From CAJQQK01 sp049116495 (lineage in GTDB: Bacteria; Pseudomonadota; Alphaproteobacteria; Rhizobiales; Hyphomicrobiaceae), in the NCBI GenBank assembly GCA_049116495.1, contig JAGDYV010000015.1, positions 1 to 36,679 of the forward strand: 36,679 nucleotides of DNA, read 5' to 3'. Positions 25,133 to 33,881 of this stretch are shown piece after piece. Below the pieces are notes generated by a model, which was not told where the DNA came from, searched no databases, and was given only the letters and a program-made list of their open reading frames with translations. The translations under genes were made by a program, and so were the position numbers. Every line of letters starts with the position of its first letter. The first letter of the stretch is position 1.

Positions 25133-26437
25133 TCAGCGGTTCGCCATATCGACAAATGGGCGATGATCCGGCCCGATATAGAGCTGGCGCGGCCGACCAA
25201 TGCGTTGCTCGGGATCTTCAATCATTTCTTTCCATTGAGCGATCCAGCCGACAGTTCGTGCTACGGCGAAGAGCACAGTGAACATTGATGTCGGGAAACC
25301 CATCGCGCGCAAGGTAATGCCCGAATAGAAGTCGACATTCGGATACAGTTTCTTCTCGATGAAGTACTCATCTTCAAGAGCGATGCGCTCAAGTTCCATG
25401 GCCACCTGCAACAAAGGCTCATCCTTGACACCCAAGTTGTCGAGAACTTCGTGACAGGTCTCCTGCATCACTTTCGCGCGTGGGTCGTAATTCTTGTAAA
25501 CCCGGTGACCGAAGCCCATCAAGCGGAACGGGTCATCCTTGTCCTTGGCGCGTTCGATAAACTCCGGAATTCGGTCAACAGTGCCAATTTCTTCCAGCAT
25601 ATCAAGGGCGGCTTCATTGGCGCCGCCGTGCGCGGGACCCCACAGGCAGGCAATGCCGGCTGCAATGCAGGCAAACGGATTTGCGCCAGAAGAACCGGCG
25701 AGCCGAACGGTGGAAGTCGACGCATTCTGTTCATGGTCGGCATGCAGAATGAAAATCCGGTCCAACGCCTTGGTGAGAACAGGATCTATCCGATAAGGCT
25801 CGCACGGCACGGCGAAACACATCTGGAGGAAGTTCGAGGCATAGTCGAGATCGTTACGCGGATAGATAAACGGCTGACCAATCGAGTATTTGAACGCCAT
25901 CGCTGCAATCGTCGGCATTTTTGCAATCATGCGATGAGAAGCAATCATGCGCTGCTTCGGATCGTTGATATCGGTCGAGTCATGATAAAAAGCTGAGAGC
26001 GCTCCAACAGTGCCGACCATGATCGCCATCGGGTGGGCATCGCGTCGAAACCCGGTGAAGAAACGCGTCATCTGCTCATGCACCATGGTGTGGAGCGTAA
26101 TCGTTTCTTCGAACTGTTTGAATTCAGCTGCATTTGGCAATTCGCCATGCAGCAGCAGATAGCAAGTCTCAAGAAAATTAGAACGACTGGACAACTCGTC
26201 GATCGGATAACCCCGATACAAAAGTGTTCCTTCGTCCCCATCGATGTATGTGATGCGGGAGCTGCAATTCGCTGTCGACGTGAAACCAGGATCATAAGTG
26301 AAACAGTCCGTCTCGCGATACAGGCGGCCGACATCAATAACATCTGGCCCGAGCGTTCCGGAACGGACAGGCAAACGCGGTTCTTTGCCGTTCAAGGAGA
26401 GTGATGCTGCTCGTCCTGGCGTGTCGTGCACGTTCAT
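25133..26437 (-). CDS. gltA: Citrate synthase (type II, hexameric family)
   Basis: This enzyme condenses acetyl-CoA with oxaloacetate, the entry step of the TCA cycle. From the chosen ATG (26437) the protein has 434 residues. Active-site segments are present: ILHADHEQNASTSTVRLAGS and WGPAHGGANEAAL with the catalytic histidines, FGHRVYKNYDPRA, and LYPNVDFYSGITL with the catalytic aspartate. The N-terminal segment (TFTYDPGF-like CFTYDPGFTSTANCSS) and ITYIDGDEGTLLYRGYPI mark the Gram-negative NADH-sensitive type. The start is set by GGAAGGA 6 nt upstream; the ATG two codons earlier would abut that site. The gene has its own strong promoter. gltX lies upstream in the same direction. Confidence 0.98.
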   Translation of the reverse strand: MNVHDTPGRAASLSLNGKEPRLPVRSGTLGPDVIDVGRLYRETDCFTYDPGFTSTANCSSRITYIDGDEGTLLYRGYPIDELSSRSNFLETCYLLLHGELPNAAEFKQFEETITLHTMVHEQMTRFFTGFRRDAHPMAIMVGTVGALSAFYHDSTDINDPKQRMIASHRMIAKMPTIAAMAFKYSIGQPFIYPRNDLDYASNFLQMCFAVPCEPYRIDPVLTKALDRIFILHADHEQNASTSTVRLAGSSGANPFACIAAGIACLWGPAHGGANEAALDMLEEIGTVDRIPEFIERAKDKDDPFRLMGFGHRVYKNYDPRAKVMQETCHEVLDNLGVKDEPLLQVAMELERIALEDEYFIEKKLYPNVDFYSGITLRAMGFPTSMFTVLFAVARTVGWIAQWKEMIEDPEQRIGRPRQLYIGPDHRPFVDMANR

Positions 26438-26513
26438 GGCCATTCCTTCCAAGGTTGTTCCGCTTCGTTCCCTGCTGCCAGTGGGGCGCTGGGTCGAATC
26501 CTGATGTGCGCCC

Positions 26514-26542
26514 ATTATATATTGTGCAGCGCGACATGCCAG
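26514..26542 (-). promoter_or_regulatory. Sigma-70 type promoter of gltA
   Basis: On the minus strand CTGGCA (26537-26542) and a perfect TATAAT (26514-26519) are 17 nt apart. Transcription would start near 26507, leaving a leader of about 70 nt. The leader start contains GGGCGC/GCGCCC (26508-26513 and 26484-26489), a 6-bp stem that may stabilise the message. Confidence 0.72.
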
Positions 26543-26654
26543 AGATTACAGCCCATCAACCACGTACAGATCGCAAATATTCGTGCTTCTGATTGGTCCG
26601 AGCGACCCAGCAGATCGCTCATTGTGGTTCAATAGCACCTCATGTTACCGAGCA

Positions 26655-26675
26655 GCAACATCAACTTGATGTTGC
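26655..26675. repeat. 21-nt palindrome over the gltX stop codon
   Basis: GCAACATCAA and TTGATGTTGC flank a single C, a perfect odd palindrome that includes the last codons and stop of gltX (stop at 26661-26663). No T-run follows on the minus strand, so termination is uncertain. It could be a weak terminator, a 3' stabiliser or chance. Confidence 0.4.
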
Positions 26676-28094
26676 GTCGCGCAATCTTGCAATTGCCTCA
26701 TCTTTGGGCAGGACCGCGACAACGTCGAAAATCGGCGTTGAGATCGCCTGGCCAGTCATTGCTGCGCGCAGTGGCTGAGCGACCTGACCAAGTTTATGCC
26801 CTCCCGATTTCGTGAAATCACGAATGGCAGCTTCGATCGACGTCGCAGACCACTCGGAAAGCTGCTCGAGCAGCGGCAATAGTTCGGCAAGTCGCGCTTT
26901 GGCGTCAGCATCCAAGGCTTTCGTAGATTTCTCATCGTAGTTGAGTGGTCGCTCAGCAATCAGAAAACGGGCGTTGTCGATGAGGTCATGCAACGTCTTT
27001 GCACGTTCCTTTATCGCCGGCATAAGCGCTTCGAGGCGGGCGAATCCAATGGCATCGAATCTGTCATGGAGCGACGTGCCATCGTCCATGTCCTTGAAGA
27101 GCACTTTGATATGCTCAATCAACTCATCGTCGTCGCATTTTCGAATGTATTGGCCGTTGAGATCTTCCAGTTTCGCGAAGTCAAACCGCGACGGCGACTT
27201 GCCCAATCCATCAAAGCCGAACTTGCCGATCATTTCCGCTTCCGAAAAGACCTCCTGGTCGCCATGACTCCAGCCAAGCCGAACCAGGTAGTTCTTCAGG
27301 GCACTGGGCAGGAAACCCATCGCACGATAGGCCTCCACTCCGAGCGCTCCATGCCGTTTGGATAATTTTGCGCCATCCGCACCATGGATAAGCGGAACGT
27401 GCGCGAAAACCGGCACCGGCCAGCCCATGGCCAAATAGATTTGGACCTGGCGCGCCGCATTCGTCAGATGGTCAACGCCACGCAACACATGACTGACGCC
27501 CATGTCATGATCGTCAACCACGACGGCCAGATTATACGTTGGCGTTCCGTCGCTGCGCAGGATGATCAAATCGTCGAGATTGGCGTTTTGAAACGTCACA
27601 TCGCCTTGCACTTGATCACAGATTGTCGTCTCGCCCTCGTTCGACGATTTAAGTCGGATTGCAGGTTTGACATCTGCCGGCGCGTCAGCCGGGTTCCGAT
27701 CCCGCCAGCGACCATCGTAGATCGGTGGGCGCCCCTCCGCTTCCGCGCTCTCGCGCATTGCCTGCAGCTCTTCCGGCGTACAATAGCAGCGATAGGCATG
27801 GCCATTCGCCAGCAGAGTCTCAACCACCTCTTGATGCCGTGCTTGACGTTCAAATTGAAACAACGGTTCGTCGTCGGCATCAAGCCCGAGCCAGGCTAAG
27901 CCATCAAGAATGGCTTGGATCGCTTCATCCGTCGAACGCGCACGATCTGTATCCTCGATCCGGAGCAGGTACTTGCCCCCCATCCGGCGGGCAAGAAGCC
28001 AATTAAACAGCGCCGTTCGCGCCCCACCGATGTGCAGGAAACCGGTTGGAGATGGCGCGAAACGCGTGATGGTGCTGGCAGACGTGTCAGTCAT
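26661..28094 (-). CDS. gltX: Glutamyl-tRNA synthetase
   Basis: This class I synthetase charges tRNA-Glu, and in many alphaproteobacteria also tRNA-Gln for later amidation. From ATG 28094 it has 477 residues. The Rossmann catalytic domain opens with RFAPSPTGFLHIGGARTALF (HIGH-type motif), then LLRIEDTDRARS, with YRCYCTPEEL and YNLAVVVDDHDMGVSHVLRG. The KMSKS-type motif is KLSKRHG. A helical anticodon-binding domain (about 310-475) follows. The start is ATG 28094, with only a weak ribosome-binding site; an upstream extension of 16 residues was rejected because it is arginine-rich and atypical. Whether it glutamylates tRNA-Gln cannot be judged. Confidence 0.97.
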   Translation of the reverse strand: MTDTSASTITRFAPSPTGFLHIGGARTALFNWLLARRMGGKYLLRIEDTDRARSTDEAIQAILDGLAWLGLDADDEPLFQFERQARHQEVVETLLANGHAYRCYCTPEELQAMRESAEAEGRPPIYDGRWRDRNPADAPADVKPAIRLKSSNEGETTICDQVQGDVTFQNANLDDLIILRSDGTPTYNLAVVVDDHDMGVSHVLRGVDHLTNAARQVQIYLAMGWPVPVFAHVPLIHGADGAKLSKRHGALGVEAYRAMGFLPSALKNYLVRLGWSHGDQEVFSEAEMIGKFGFDGLGKSPSRFDFAKLEDLNGQYIRKCDDDELIEHIKVLFKDMDDGTSLHDRFDAIGFARLEALMPAIKERAKTLHDLIDNARFLIAERPLNYDEKSTKALDADAKARLAELLPLLEQLSEWSATSIEAAIRDFTKSGGHKLGQVAQPLRAAMTGQAISTPIFDVVAVLPKDEAIARLRDATSS

Positions 28095-28322
28095 AGCGTG
28101 ATTTGCCAATGCTGCGCGACGAACGCATCGCAAAGTTGGCAACCTCTAAGTTGGTGACAGGAGATCAAATTCGACGTGGATGCGCTTTAGGTATCACAGA
28201 CCTGCGACGGCGATAAGACCTGCCAAGCGACGTACAAAGGTGCGGACTGCGCAAGCGCCTCTTCGGGGCTAGGACAATGCCCAGTTGCGACCTAGAAATT
28301 CCTGGTCCCATCATCTTCTACC
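28095..28322. promoter_or_regulatory. Divergent gltX-comEC intergenic region
   Basis: These 228 nt separate divergently transcribed gltX and comEC and must contain both promoters. No clear consensus promoter or LexA box was found. A short inverted repeat, TTGCCAA/TTGGCAA, with its arms 26 nt apart, lies near 28104-28143. Confidence 0.3.
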
Positions 28323-30635
28323 ATGTTGCGTTCGTGGGTCGTCCATCGCAGGAGCCACTTCAACGGCATCGGCTGGTTGAGGCATACCGTCTCTTTGTCG
28401 CTAACTAACCCGTTTGCCGCGGAACGAGACAGCTGGCTTCTTTGGACAGCACCCTTGTTTGCCGTCGGGATCGCACTCTATTTTGGGCAGTCCAAAGAAC
28501 CAGATTGGGTGTCAGCCACGTGGCCGATTGTCCTCCTGCTCGGAGCGCGGTGGGCAACTGGATCCGGCAGCAGCGTCGTCATGATGCTCACTGCATTGTT
28601 GATCATCGCGACAGGTTACGGTTTGGCGAAACTGCGCACCGAATGGGTTCGCGCACCGGTCTTAGTCCAACCCATTCGTCATGCCCTCATCACCGCTTAC
28701 GTTGAACGTGTCGAACACCGCGCAGATCACTCACAGCGCCTGACCCTCTATGTCGTTGAAATAAAGGGGCTGGCGCGCAAATGGACTCCGAAGCGGGTGC
28801 GCATCCGCCTGCGCAAATCAAACACGGCGCTCATGGCGGGCCAGACCATCCGCATCACGGCACGACTTGCCGGGCCACCGTCACCGGCGCAACCACGTGG
28901 GTATGACTTCGCCCGCGCGGCCTTTTTCAAACAAATCGGCGGTGTTGGATTCGCGCTATCCGCGCCAGCATTGGTTCAATCTGAGGATCCAATGCCGTTG
29001 GATCTTCGTTTGAAGGCGCGCCTGCAGGCGCTGCGACGCCACATCGGCACCCGGATCGAACAAGCCCTGCCTGGGGAGACCGGGATCATGGCCAACGCCT
29101 TGATGACGGGTGAGCGCAGCGGGATCAGCACCAAGACGAATGACCTTTATCGGGATGCCGGCATCTTTCATATCCTGTCGATATCGGGATTGCACATGGC
29201 GATCATGGGCGGCTCGGTTTTTGTCGCCATTAGATTTCTCTTCGCGGCTTGGCCGGCGATCGCGCTGCGTTATCCTATCAAGAAATGGGCAGCACTTGCA
29301 GCAGCCGTCGCAACATTCGCCTACCTCCTGATATCCGGGGGGGCGCACCCGACGGTGCGGTCGTTCATCATGATCCTCATCATGTTCCTGGCGATCATGC
29401 TGGATCGTCCTGCCATTGCCCTGCGAAACGTCGGATTGGCGGCGCTGCTCATTCTCTGTGTCATGCCGGAGAGCTTGTTCAACGCCGGCTTCCAGCTTTC
29501 GTTCGCGGCTGTTGTTGCACTTGTTGCAATCTATGAAGCACATCAGGCACGAAGCCGGCGCAGACGCCGCCAAGGCTTACAGCCACCGTTATCGGGCTAC
29601 TTTCACAGAACCGTCCACGCCATCTGGATCTTCATGATCGGCACGGCCGTCACGACAATCATTGCCGGCCTGGCAACCGCACCGCTTGCCGCGTTTCATT
29701 TTCATACCAGTCAGCAGTATTCCGTTCTGACCAACATGCTGGCCATCCCGGTATCGAACCTGATCGTGATGCCGGCCGCATTGGCGGCGTTCATCGCAAT
29801 GCCTGCGCAACTCGAAGGCTGGCCGCTTGCAGTGATGGGATTTGGCATTGAACTCATGACCTGGTCGGCGGAACAGGTGACCGCACTACCTGGCGCAGTT
29901 ATGCCGGTACCAGCCTTTCCAGAGCATGCGTTGCAATTGATCGTCCTTGGCGGATTGTGGTTGTGCATTTGGCGTCGCCGGTGGCGTTGGTTGGGCATTC
30001 CAATTGCTGGCCTCGGCCTCGTTCTGGCAACGCGTGGCCAATATCCCGATGCATTGATCGGAAAGTACGGCGAACTCGTCGCACTACGCCACGAAACCGG
30101 CCGATTGGCCGCTATCAAAGCCCGGCGCGCCACTTACGAATTCAGTCGATGGCTCGAGGCGGATGGGGATGCCCGCCGACCTGATGCCGCGTGGAGCCGG
30201 CGGCCGTTTCGATGTGATCTTAACGGATGCACCGGCCGCATTGGCCGTCATCTTATCGCGATCCCACGCAGCCCGGCTGCTTTGGTCGATGACTGTCGCC
30301 ATGCGGATCTACTCGTCATCAGTTTTCCGCAACCGAGTGGCTGTCGCACGACGGCGACGGTGATCGACTACGAAGCCATGCGTCGGTATGGGGCGCACGC
30401 GGTGTATCTCAAGGTGGATCAAACAATGCGCATCGAAACCGTTGAGCAGTTTCGTGGTCACCGGCCCTGGACGATGGCGGCGCGCGCGTTGGCGAGAAAT
30501 GCGCAACGAGTCCAGCGACAAGCCGCAGCGTCCGATCACTTCCGAAACGACATTGCGTCTTCATCGCCGCCATCAGCGGCATCGCAGCGCCCGGAAATCG
30601 AGAACGATGGGCACCCGCTCTATTGGTGGCCATAG
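28323..30635 (+). CDS. comEC: ComEC/Rec2-family competence channel protein
   Basis: ComEC forms the inner-membrane channel that moves single-stranded DNA into the cytoplasm during natural transformation. The protein has 770 residues. Hydrophobic helices occur near 35-110. An OB-like soluble segment follows (about 115-215, with PRGYDFARAAFFKQIGGVGF). The competence domain (about 240-560) carries the hallmark FHILSISGLHMAIMGG and FQLSFAAVVALVAIYEAH, with many membrane spans. The C-terminal region (about 570-720) has the alphaproteobacterial pattern FRCDLNGCTGRIG ... DCRHADLLV ... FRGHRPW. There is no metallo-beta-lactamase domain, which is normal for this group. No other competence genes are in the window, so functional competence is not shown. 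It converges on lexA with a 49-nt gap. Confidence 0.93.
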   Translation: MLRSWVVHRRSHFNGIGWLRHTVSLSLTNPFAAERDSWLLWTAPLFAVGIALYFGQSKEPDWVSATWPIVLLLGARWATGSGSSVVMMLTALLIIATGYGLAKLRTEWVRAPVLVQPIRHALITAYVERVEHRADHSQRLTLYVVEIKGLARKWTPKRVRIRLRKSNTALMAGQTIRITARLAGPPSPAQPRGYDFARAAFFKQIGGVGFALSAPALVQSEDPMPLDLRLKARLQALRRHIGTRIEQALPGETGIMANALMTGERSGISTKTNDLYRDAGIFHILSISGLHMAIMGGSVFVAIRFLFAAWPAIALRYPIKKWAALAAAVATFAYLLISGGAHPTVRSFIMILIMFLAIMLDRPAIALRNVGLAALLILCVMPESLFNAGFQLSFAAVVALVAIYEAHQARSRRRRRQGLQPPLSGYFHRTVHAIWIFMIGTAVTTIIAGLATAPLAAFHFHTSQQYSVLTNMLAIPVSNLIVMPAALAAFIAMPAQLEGWPLAVMGFGIELMTWSAEQVTALPGAVMPVPAFPEHALQLIVLGGLWLCIWRRRWRWLGIPIAGLGLVLATRGQYPDALIGKYGELVALRHETGRLAAIKARRATYEFSRWLEADGDARRPDAAWSRRPFRCDLNGCTGRIGRHLIAIPRSPAALVDDCRHADLLVISFPQPSGCRTTATVIDYEAMRRYGAHAVYLKVDQTMRIETVEQFRGHRPWTMAARALARNAQRVQRQAAASDHFRNDIASSSPPSAASQRPEIENDGHPLYWWP

Positions 30636-30684
30636 ACATGCGCAGGCGTCGTTCTCGCACCAACGCGCTGGTCAACACAAACAA

Positions 30685-31392
30685 TCAGTAGCGCCGGATC
30701 AACCCCACCAGACGGCCTTGGACCTTGACCTGATCCGGCCCAAAAATACGATCCTCGTAGGCTGGGTTCGCAGCTTCCAGGGCGATTTGGCCGGCCCGTT
30801 TGCGCAGACGCTTCAACGTCGCTTCCTCGTCTTCCACAAGCGCCACGACGATGGTGCCGTTCTCGGCGCTATCGCAGCGCCGGATGATCACCGTGTCGCC
30901 GTCATGAATGCCAACATCGATCATGGAGTCACCGCGCACCTCGAGCGCGTAGTGCTCGCCATTGGTGAGCAGGTCGGGCGGGCAGGCGATGTCGTGCGTG
31001 TGATCTTGAATGGCAGTGATCGGCGTGCCGGCTGCGATGCGCCCCATAACGGGCACCGACACGGTTCGATCATCAACGATTGTGCTAGAAGGTGGCGCCG
31101 CCGGTTGTGGCGGCGGTGCGGAGCTCGCGCCGCCTTCAATCAGCCGAAGCCCGCCGGTGCCACGACCCTCGGCTTCATTGCCTGGCATTTTGAGCACTTC
31201 GAGTGCGCGTGCGCGATGCGGCAGCCGGCGGATAAAGCCACGCTCCTCCAGAGCCGTAATCAAGCGGTGAATGCCGGACTTGGACTTCAGCGACAGCGCG
31301 TCTTTCATCTCGTCGAACGAGGGTGGCACGCCCGTTTCCTGCAGGCGCTCGTTGATGAAAACGAGCAGGTCTTTCTGTTTCTGTGTCAGCAT
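30685..31392 (-). CDS. lexA: LexA repressor
   Basis: LexA represses the SOS regulon and is inactivated by RecA-stimulated self-cleavage. From ATG 31392 it has 235 residues. The N-terminal winged helix (MLTQKQKDLLVFINERL, then PPSFDEMKDALSLKSKSGIH) binds DNA. A proline/alanine-rich linker (about 80-105) follows. The C-terminal peptidase has the cleavage pair A121-G122 in GRIAAGTP, catalytic serine S156 in GDSMID, and lysine K194 in ATLKRL. AGGGGAAA precedes the start. A perfect alphaproteobacterial LexA box lies 79 nt upstream inside the promoter spacer, so autoregulation is very likely. It converges on comEC. Confidence 0.98.
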   Translation of the reverse strand: MLTQKQKDLLVFINERLQETGVPPSFDEMKDALSLKSKSGIHRLITALEERGFIRRLPHRARALEVLKMPGNEAEGRGTGGLRLIEGGASSAPPPQPAAPPSSTIVDDRTVSVPVMGRIAAGTPITAIQDHTHDIACPPDLLTNGEHYALEVRGDSMIDVGIHDGDTVIIRRCDSAENGTIVVALVEDEEATLKRLRKRAGQIALEAANPAYEDRIFGPDQVKVQGRLVGLIRRY

Positions 31393-31461
31393 CGTCTTTC
31401 CCCTTGGACTCTTGATCGTGGGAACACGAGATAATTCCCAGTCCATTCAAATCTGTCCGAC

Positions 31462-31490
31462 AACCTATGTGTTCTCGCCTTGTTCCGCAA
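31462..31490 (-). promoter_or_regulatory. lexA promoter
   Basis: On the minus strand TTGCGG (31485-31490) and TAGGTT (31462-31467) are separated by 17 nt. The -10 is weak but the spacing is ideal, and the LexA box lies in the spacer, where bound repressor would block polymerase. Confidence 0.55.
31471..31485. promoter_or_regulatory. LexA box (SOS operator)
   Basis: GTTCTCGCCTTGTTC is an exact match to the GTTC-N7-GTTC operator known for alphaproteobacterial LexA. It lies 79 nt upstream of lexA, within its promoter, and 163 nt upstream of the divergent thiamine-diphosphate enzyme gene. Confidence 0.88.
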
Positions 31491-31647
31491 GTGTTTCTTT
31501 ATCACACCTGTGGCAGAACATCGACAAGGCGATTTTCGCGACGCATCAGACGGATGCGCAGGCATCCCGTATCTGGTTGACAGGAATGAGACCTGCCGGG
31601 TGTTGTCGATCAACAATAACAGCGATGATTGTGGGGAGAAGATCAAG

Positions 31648-33297
31648 ATGACTGGCCGGATGAACGGTGGAACGGCACTCGTCAACACGTTGATTGAATG
31701 GGGCGTTGACACCGCCTTCTCGGTACCCGGCGAGAGCTATCTGCCAATCCTGCAGGCGATCCAGTCAAACGCCAATCGGATCAATCTGATCACACCGCGC
31801 CATGAGCAGGGCGTGACGTTCGCAGCGGAAGCCTATGGCAAGCTGACCGGCAGGCCAGCGGCCGGTTTTGTCAGCAGAGGTCCCGGCTCGACCAATGCAT
31901 CGATCGGCATTCATACGGCGGCGCAGGATTCGACGCCGCTTGTGTTGTTCGTCGGCCATGTCCCGACCACGACGAAGGGGCGCGAGGCGTTCCAGGAGGA
32001 AAACTACCACCAGATGTTCGGCAGCATGGCCAAGGCCGTGCTGGAGCCCGAGACGTCCGCCGAGGTGGCCCGGGTGACGGCGCGCGCCTTGCAGATCGCG
32101 ACAAGCGGTCGGCCGGGACCGGTCGTCGTGATCATGTCCAAAGATATCACCGACGGTGATGCCGGGGAGAGTGTGATTGCAAAGCCCGGCAATCGTGCAC
32201 GCACAACGCCGGATGCACAGGGCGTCGCCGATGCGTGTGCGCTGATCGATGCGGCCGAGCGGCCGTTGCTGATCTCGGGCGAAATGATCTCTATTGAGGA
32301 CAGCCGTGACGATCTCGTCGCGTTTGTCGAGGCGAGTGGGACAACGGTTGCAACGGCCTATCGGCGCCAGGATACGTTTCCAAATGACCATGACGCCTAT
32401 GCAGGGCATCTGGAGATCAACCGGGTGGCGTTCCAAGGACGCCTGTTCGAAGAGGCTGACCTGATCATTGCGGCAGGCGCCCGGCTTGATGGTATCACCA
32501 GCCAGGAGTTCGGGTTTATCCGCCCAGATCAGAAACTGATTCACATCTTTCCCGATGACCGGTCACTGGCCAACATGGCGCCCGACCTGAACATCAATGC
32601 CCATGTCGGCGCAACCCTGAAGCAGTTGACCGGAGCCGTGGCGAAACCCTCAGAGGCACGCACGGCTTGGCGTGATGGCTTTCACGGTGAGTATGACCGG
32701 TTTGCCAAGCCCGGTGGATTAACAATCTATGGCGATGTCGACCTCTCGGCCGTGGTCGTCGAGATGCAGCGCCAGGTGCGTGATGATGCCGTAATCCTCA
32801 CCGATAGCGGCACGTTTGCGCGGTGGGTGCATCGCTTCTATCGCTTTACGGCGCCGCACACGCAGGCCGGACCGATGTCGGGTGCGATGGGCTATGCCGC
32901 ACCTGGCGCGCTCGGGGCGGCACTGGCCAAGCCCGGGGCGCAGATCGTTGCGTTTGCCGGTGATGGCGGCTTCCTGATGTCGGGCCAGGAACTGGTCACG
33001 GCGGTACAACACAAGCTGCCGGTGAAATTCATCCTTTGCGATAACGGCGCGTGGGGCTCGATCATGGTCTCGCAACAGCGTCGGTTCGGAGAGGAGGGTG
33101 TGTTCGGGACGCGGCTGGCGAGCCCTGATTTCGAAACCGTTGCGCGTGGGTATGGCGTCGCGTCGTTTCGGGTCAAAACAACCGCCGAGTTCGGGCCGGC
33201 CTTTGCAGAAGCGCTGGCAGCAGATGGACCGGCGCTCGTCCACCTCAAGATCGATGACCGCGATGTCAGTCCCTTCACCGACGAGGTCAACGTCTAA
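31648..33297 (+). CDS. Thiamine diphosphate-dependent enzyme, acetolactate synthase large-subunit family
   Basis: The protein has 549 residues with the three-domain layout of this family. The N-terminal Pyr domain opens NGGTALVNTLIEWGVDTAFSVPG and has the cofactor-activating glutamate in PRHEQGVTFAAEAYGKLTG. The central domain (about 190-320) is followed by the PP domain with the metal motif GDGGFLMSGQELVTA ... DNGAWGSI. A bona fide acetolactate synthase would usually be longer and lie beside ilvN; no small subunit is here. Other members (decarboxylases, sulfoacetaldehyde acetyltransferase-like enzymes) fit equally well, so the substrate is unknown. ATG 31648 follows GGGGAG; the 56-codon upstream extension was rejected as atypical. 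It stops 2 nt from the convergent CMD gene. Confidence 0.85.
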   Translation: MTGRMNGGTALVNTLIEWGVDTAFSVPGESYLPILQAIQSNANRINLITPRHEQGVTFAAEAYGKLTGRPAAGFVSRGPGSTNASIGIHTAAQDSTPLVLFVGHVPTTTKGREAFQEENYHQMFGSMAKAVLEPETSAEVARVTARALQIATSGRPGPVVVIMSKDITDGDAGESVIAKPGNRARTTPDAQGVADACALIDAAERPLLISGEMISIEDSRDDLVAFVEASGTTVATAYRRQDTFPNDHDAYAGHLEINRVAFQGRLFEEADLIIAAGARLDGITSQEFGFIRPDQKLIHIFPDDRSLANMAPDLNINAHVGATLKQLTGAVAKPSEARTAWRDGFHGEYDRFAKPGGLTIYGDVDLSAVVVEMQRQVRDDAVILTDSGTFARWVHRFYRFTAPHTQAGPMSGAMGYAAPGALGAALAKPGAQIVAFAGDGGFLMSGQELVTAVQHKLPVKFILCDNGAWGSIMVSQQRRFGEEGVFGTRLASPDFETVARGYGVASFRVKTTAEFGPAFAEALAADGPALVHLKIDDRDVSPFTDEVNV

Positions 33298-33299
33298 AT

Positions 33300-33881
33300 C
33301 TAATCCGCCTGGCGGACCGGGTCCCCGAGCACGTGCATCAAACGGTTGGCCCAGCCAAACAGCGCCGTCGAAAGGGTGAGGTCGAGGATCTCGTTATCGG
33401 TGAGGCCGGCATCGCGCAGCGCCGCCATTTCCTTCGGCCCGGCCGCCGACGGCGATTTCGAGAGCGCGATTGCAAAGTCGAAGATCGCACGGTCGCGCGG
33501 TCCGAGATCCGCCGCTTCACCGTTGGCGAACAACCGGTCGACAACCGTCTCGTCCTTTTCGAGTTGAGCGTGGCGGCTGGCGTGCACGGCGGCGCAGTAG
33601 ATGCAGCGGTTGACCATCGAGGCGCCGATCGCGCCCAGCTCGCGCTCGGCGCGGCTCATGCCGCCGTCGTCGTACATGATGGCGTTGAACAGCGGCGAGC
33701 GCACGTTCAGTGATTGCGGGTCATGCGCGAGGACAAGGACGTATTCGGACACCTTGGTGTTCGACGGTGTCACCTGCAGCGCTTCGAGCTGCTCCGGCGT
33801 CACCGTGTCAAGATCGACCGGCTCGACCCGCGGGCGCCAGTGCGGCACCGTCTTGGTGAATTTCTTAAGAACGTCGCTCAT
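33300..33881 (-). CDS. Peroxidase-related CMD/AhpD-family protein (Avi_7169-like)
   Basis: The carboxymuconolactone decarboxylase/AhpD fold includes small thiol-disulfide peroxidases. The 193-residue protein carries the redox motif CIYCAAVHASRHAQL (two cysteines three apart, then histidine), preceded by SRAERELGAIGASMVNR. The N-terminal 60 residues (WRPRVEPVDLDTVTPEQLEAL) look like those of the alkylhydroperoxidase-domain family typified by Avi_7169. The start overlaps the upstream gene's stop as ATGA, so the two are translationally coupled. It is probably a cytoplasmic peroxidase or reductase. The family match is from memory of the motifs and the pairing, not from a search. Confidence 0.82.
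   Translation of the reverse strand: MSDVLKKFTKTVPHWRPRVEPVDLDTVTPEQLEALQVTPSNTKVSEYVLVLAHDPQSLNVRSPLFNAIMYDDGGMSRAERELGAIGASMVNRCIYCAAVHASRHAQLEKDETVVDRLFANGEAADLGPRDRAIFDFAIALSKSPSAAGPKEMAALRDAGLTDNEILDLTLSTALFGWANRLMHVLGDPVRQAD

Noticed and set aside
28323..30635. ComEC lacking the metallo-beta-lactamase domain as a truncation
   Set aside because: Alphaproteobacterial ComEC proteins commonly lack this domain and the C-terminal pattern is intact, so it is not broken.
31419..31438. Second LexA site (GGGAA...TTCCC between lexA start and its operator)
   Set aside because: Only one GTTC half-site fits the N7 spacing; the other half is AATT, so it does not meet the operator pattern.
31480..31647. 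56-codon N-terminal extension of the thiamine-diphosphate enzyme
   Set aside because: It overlaps the LexA operator, is cysteine-rich and unlike the family; ATG 31648 has a strong ribosome-binding site and gives the normal length.
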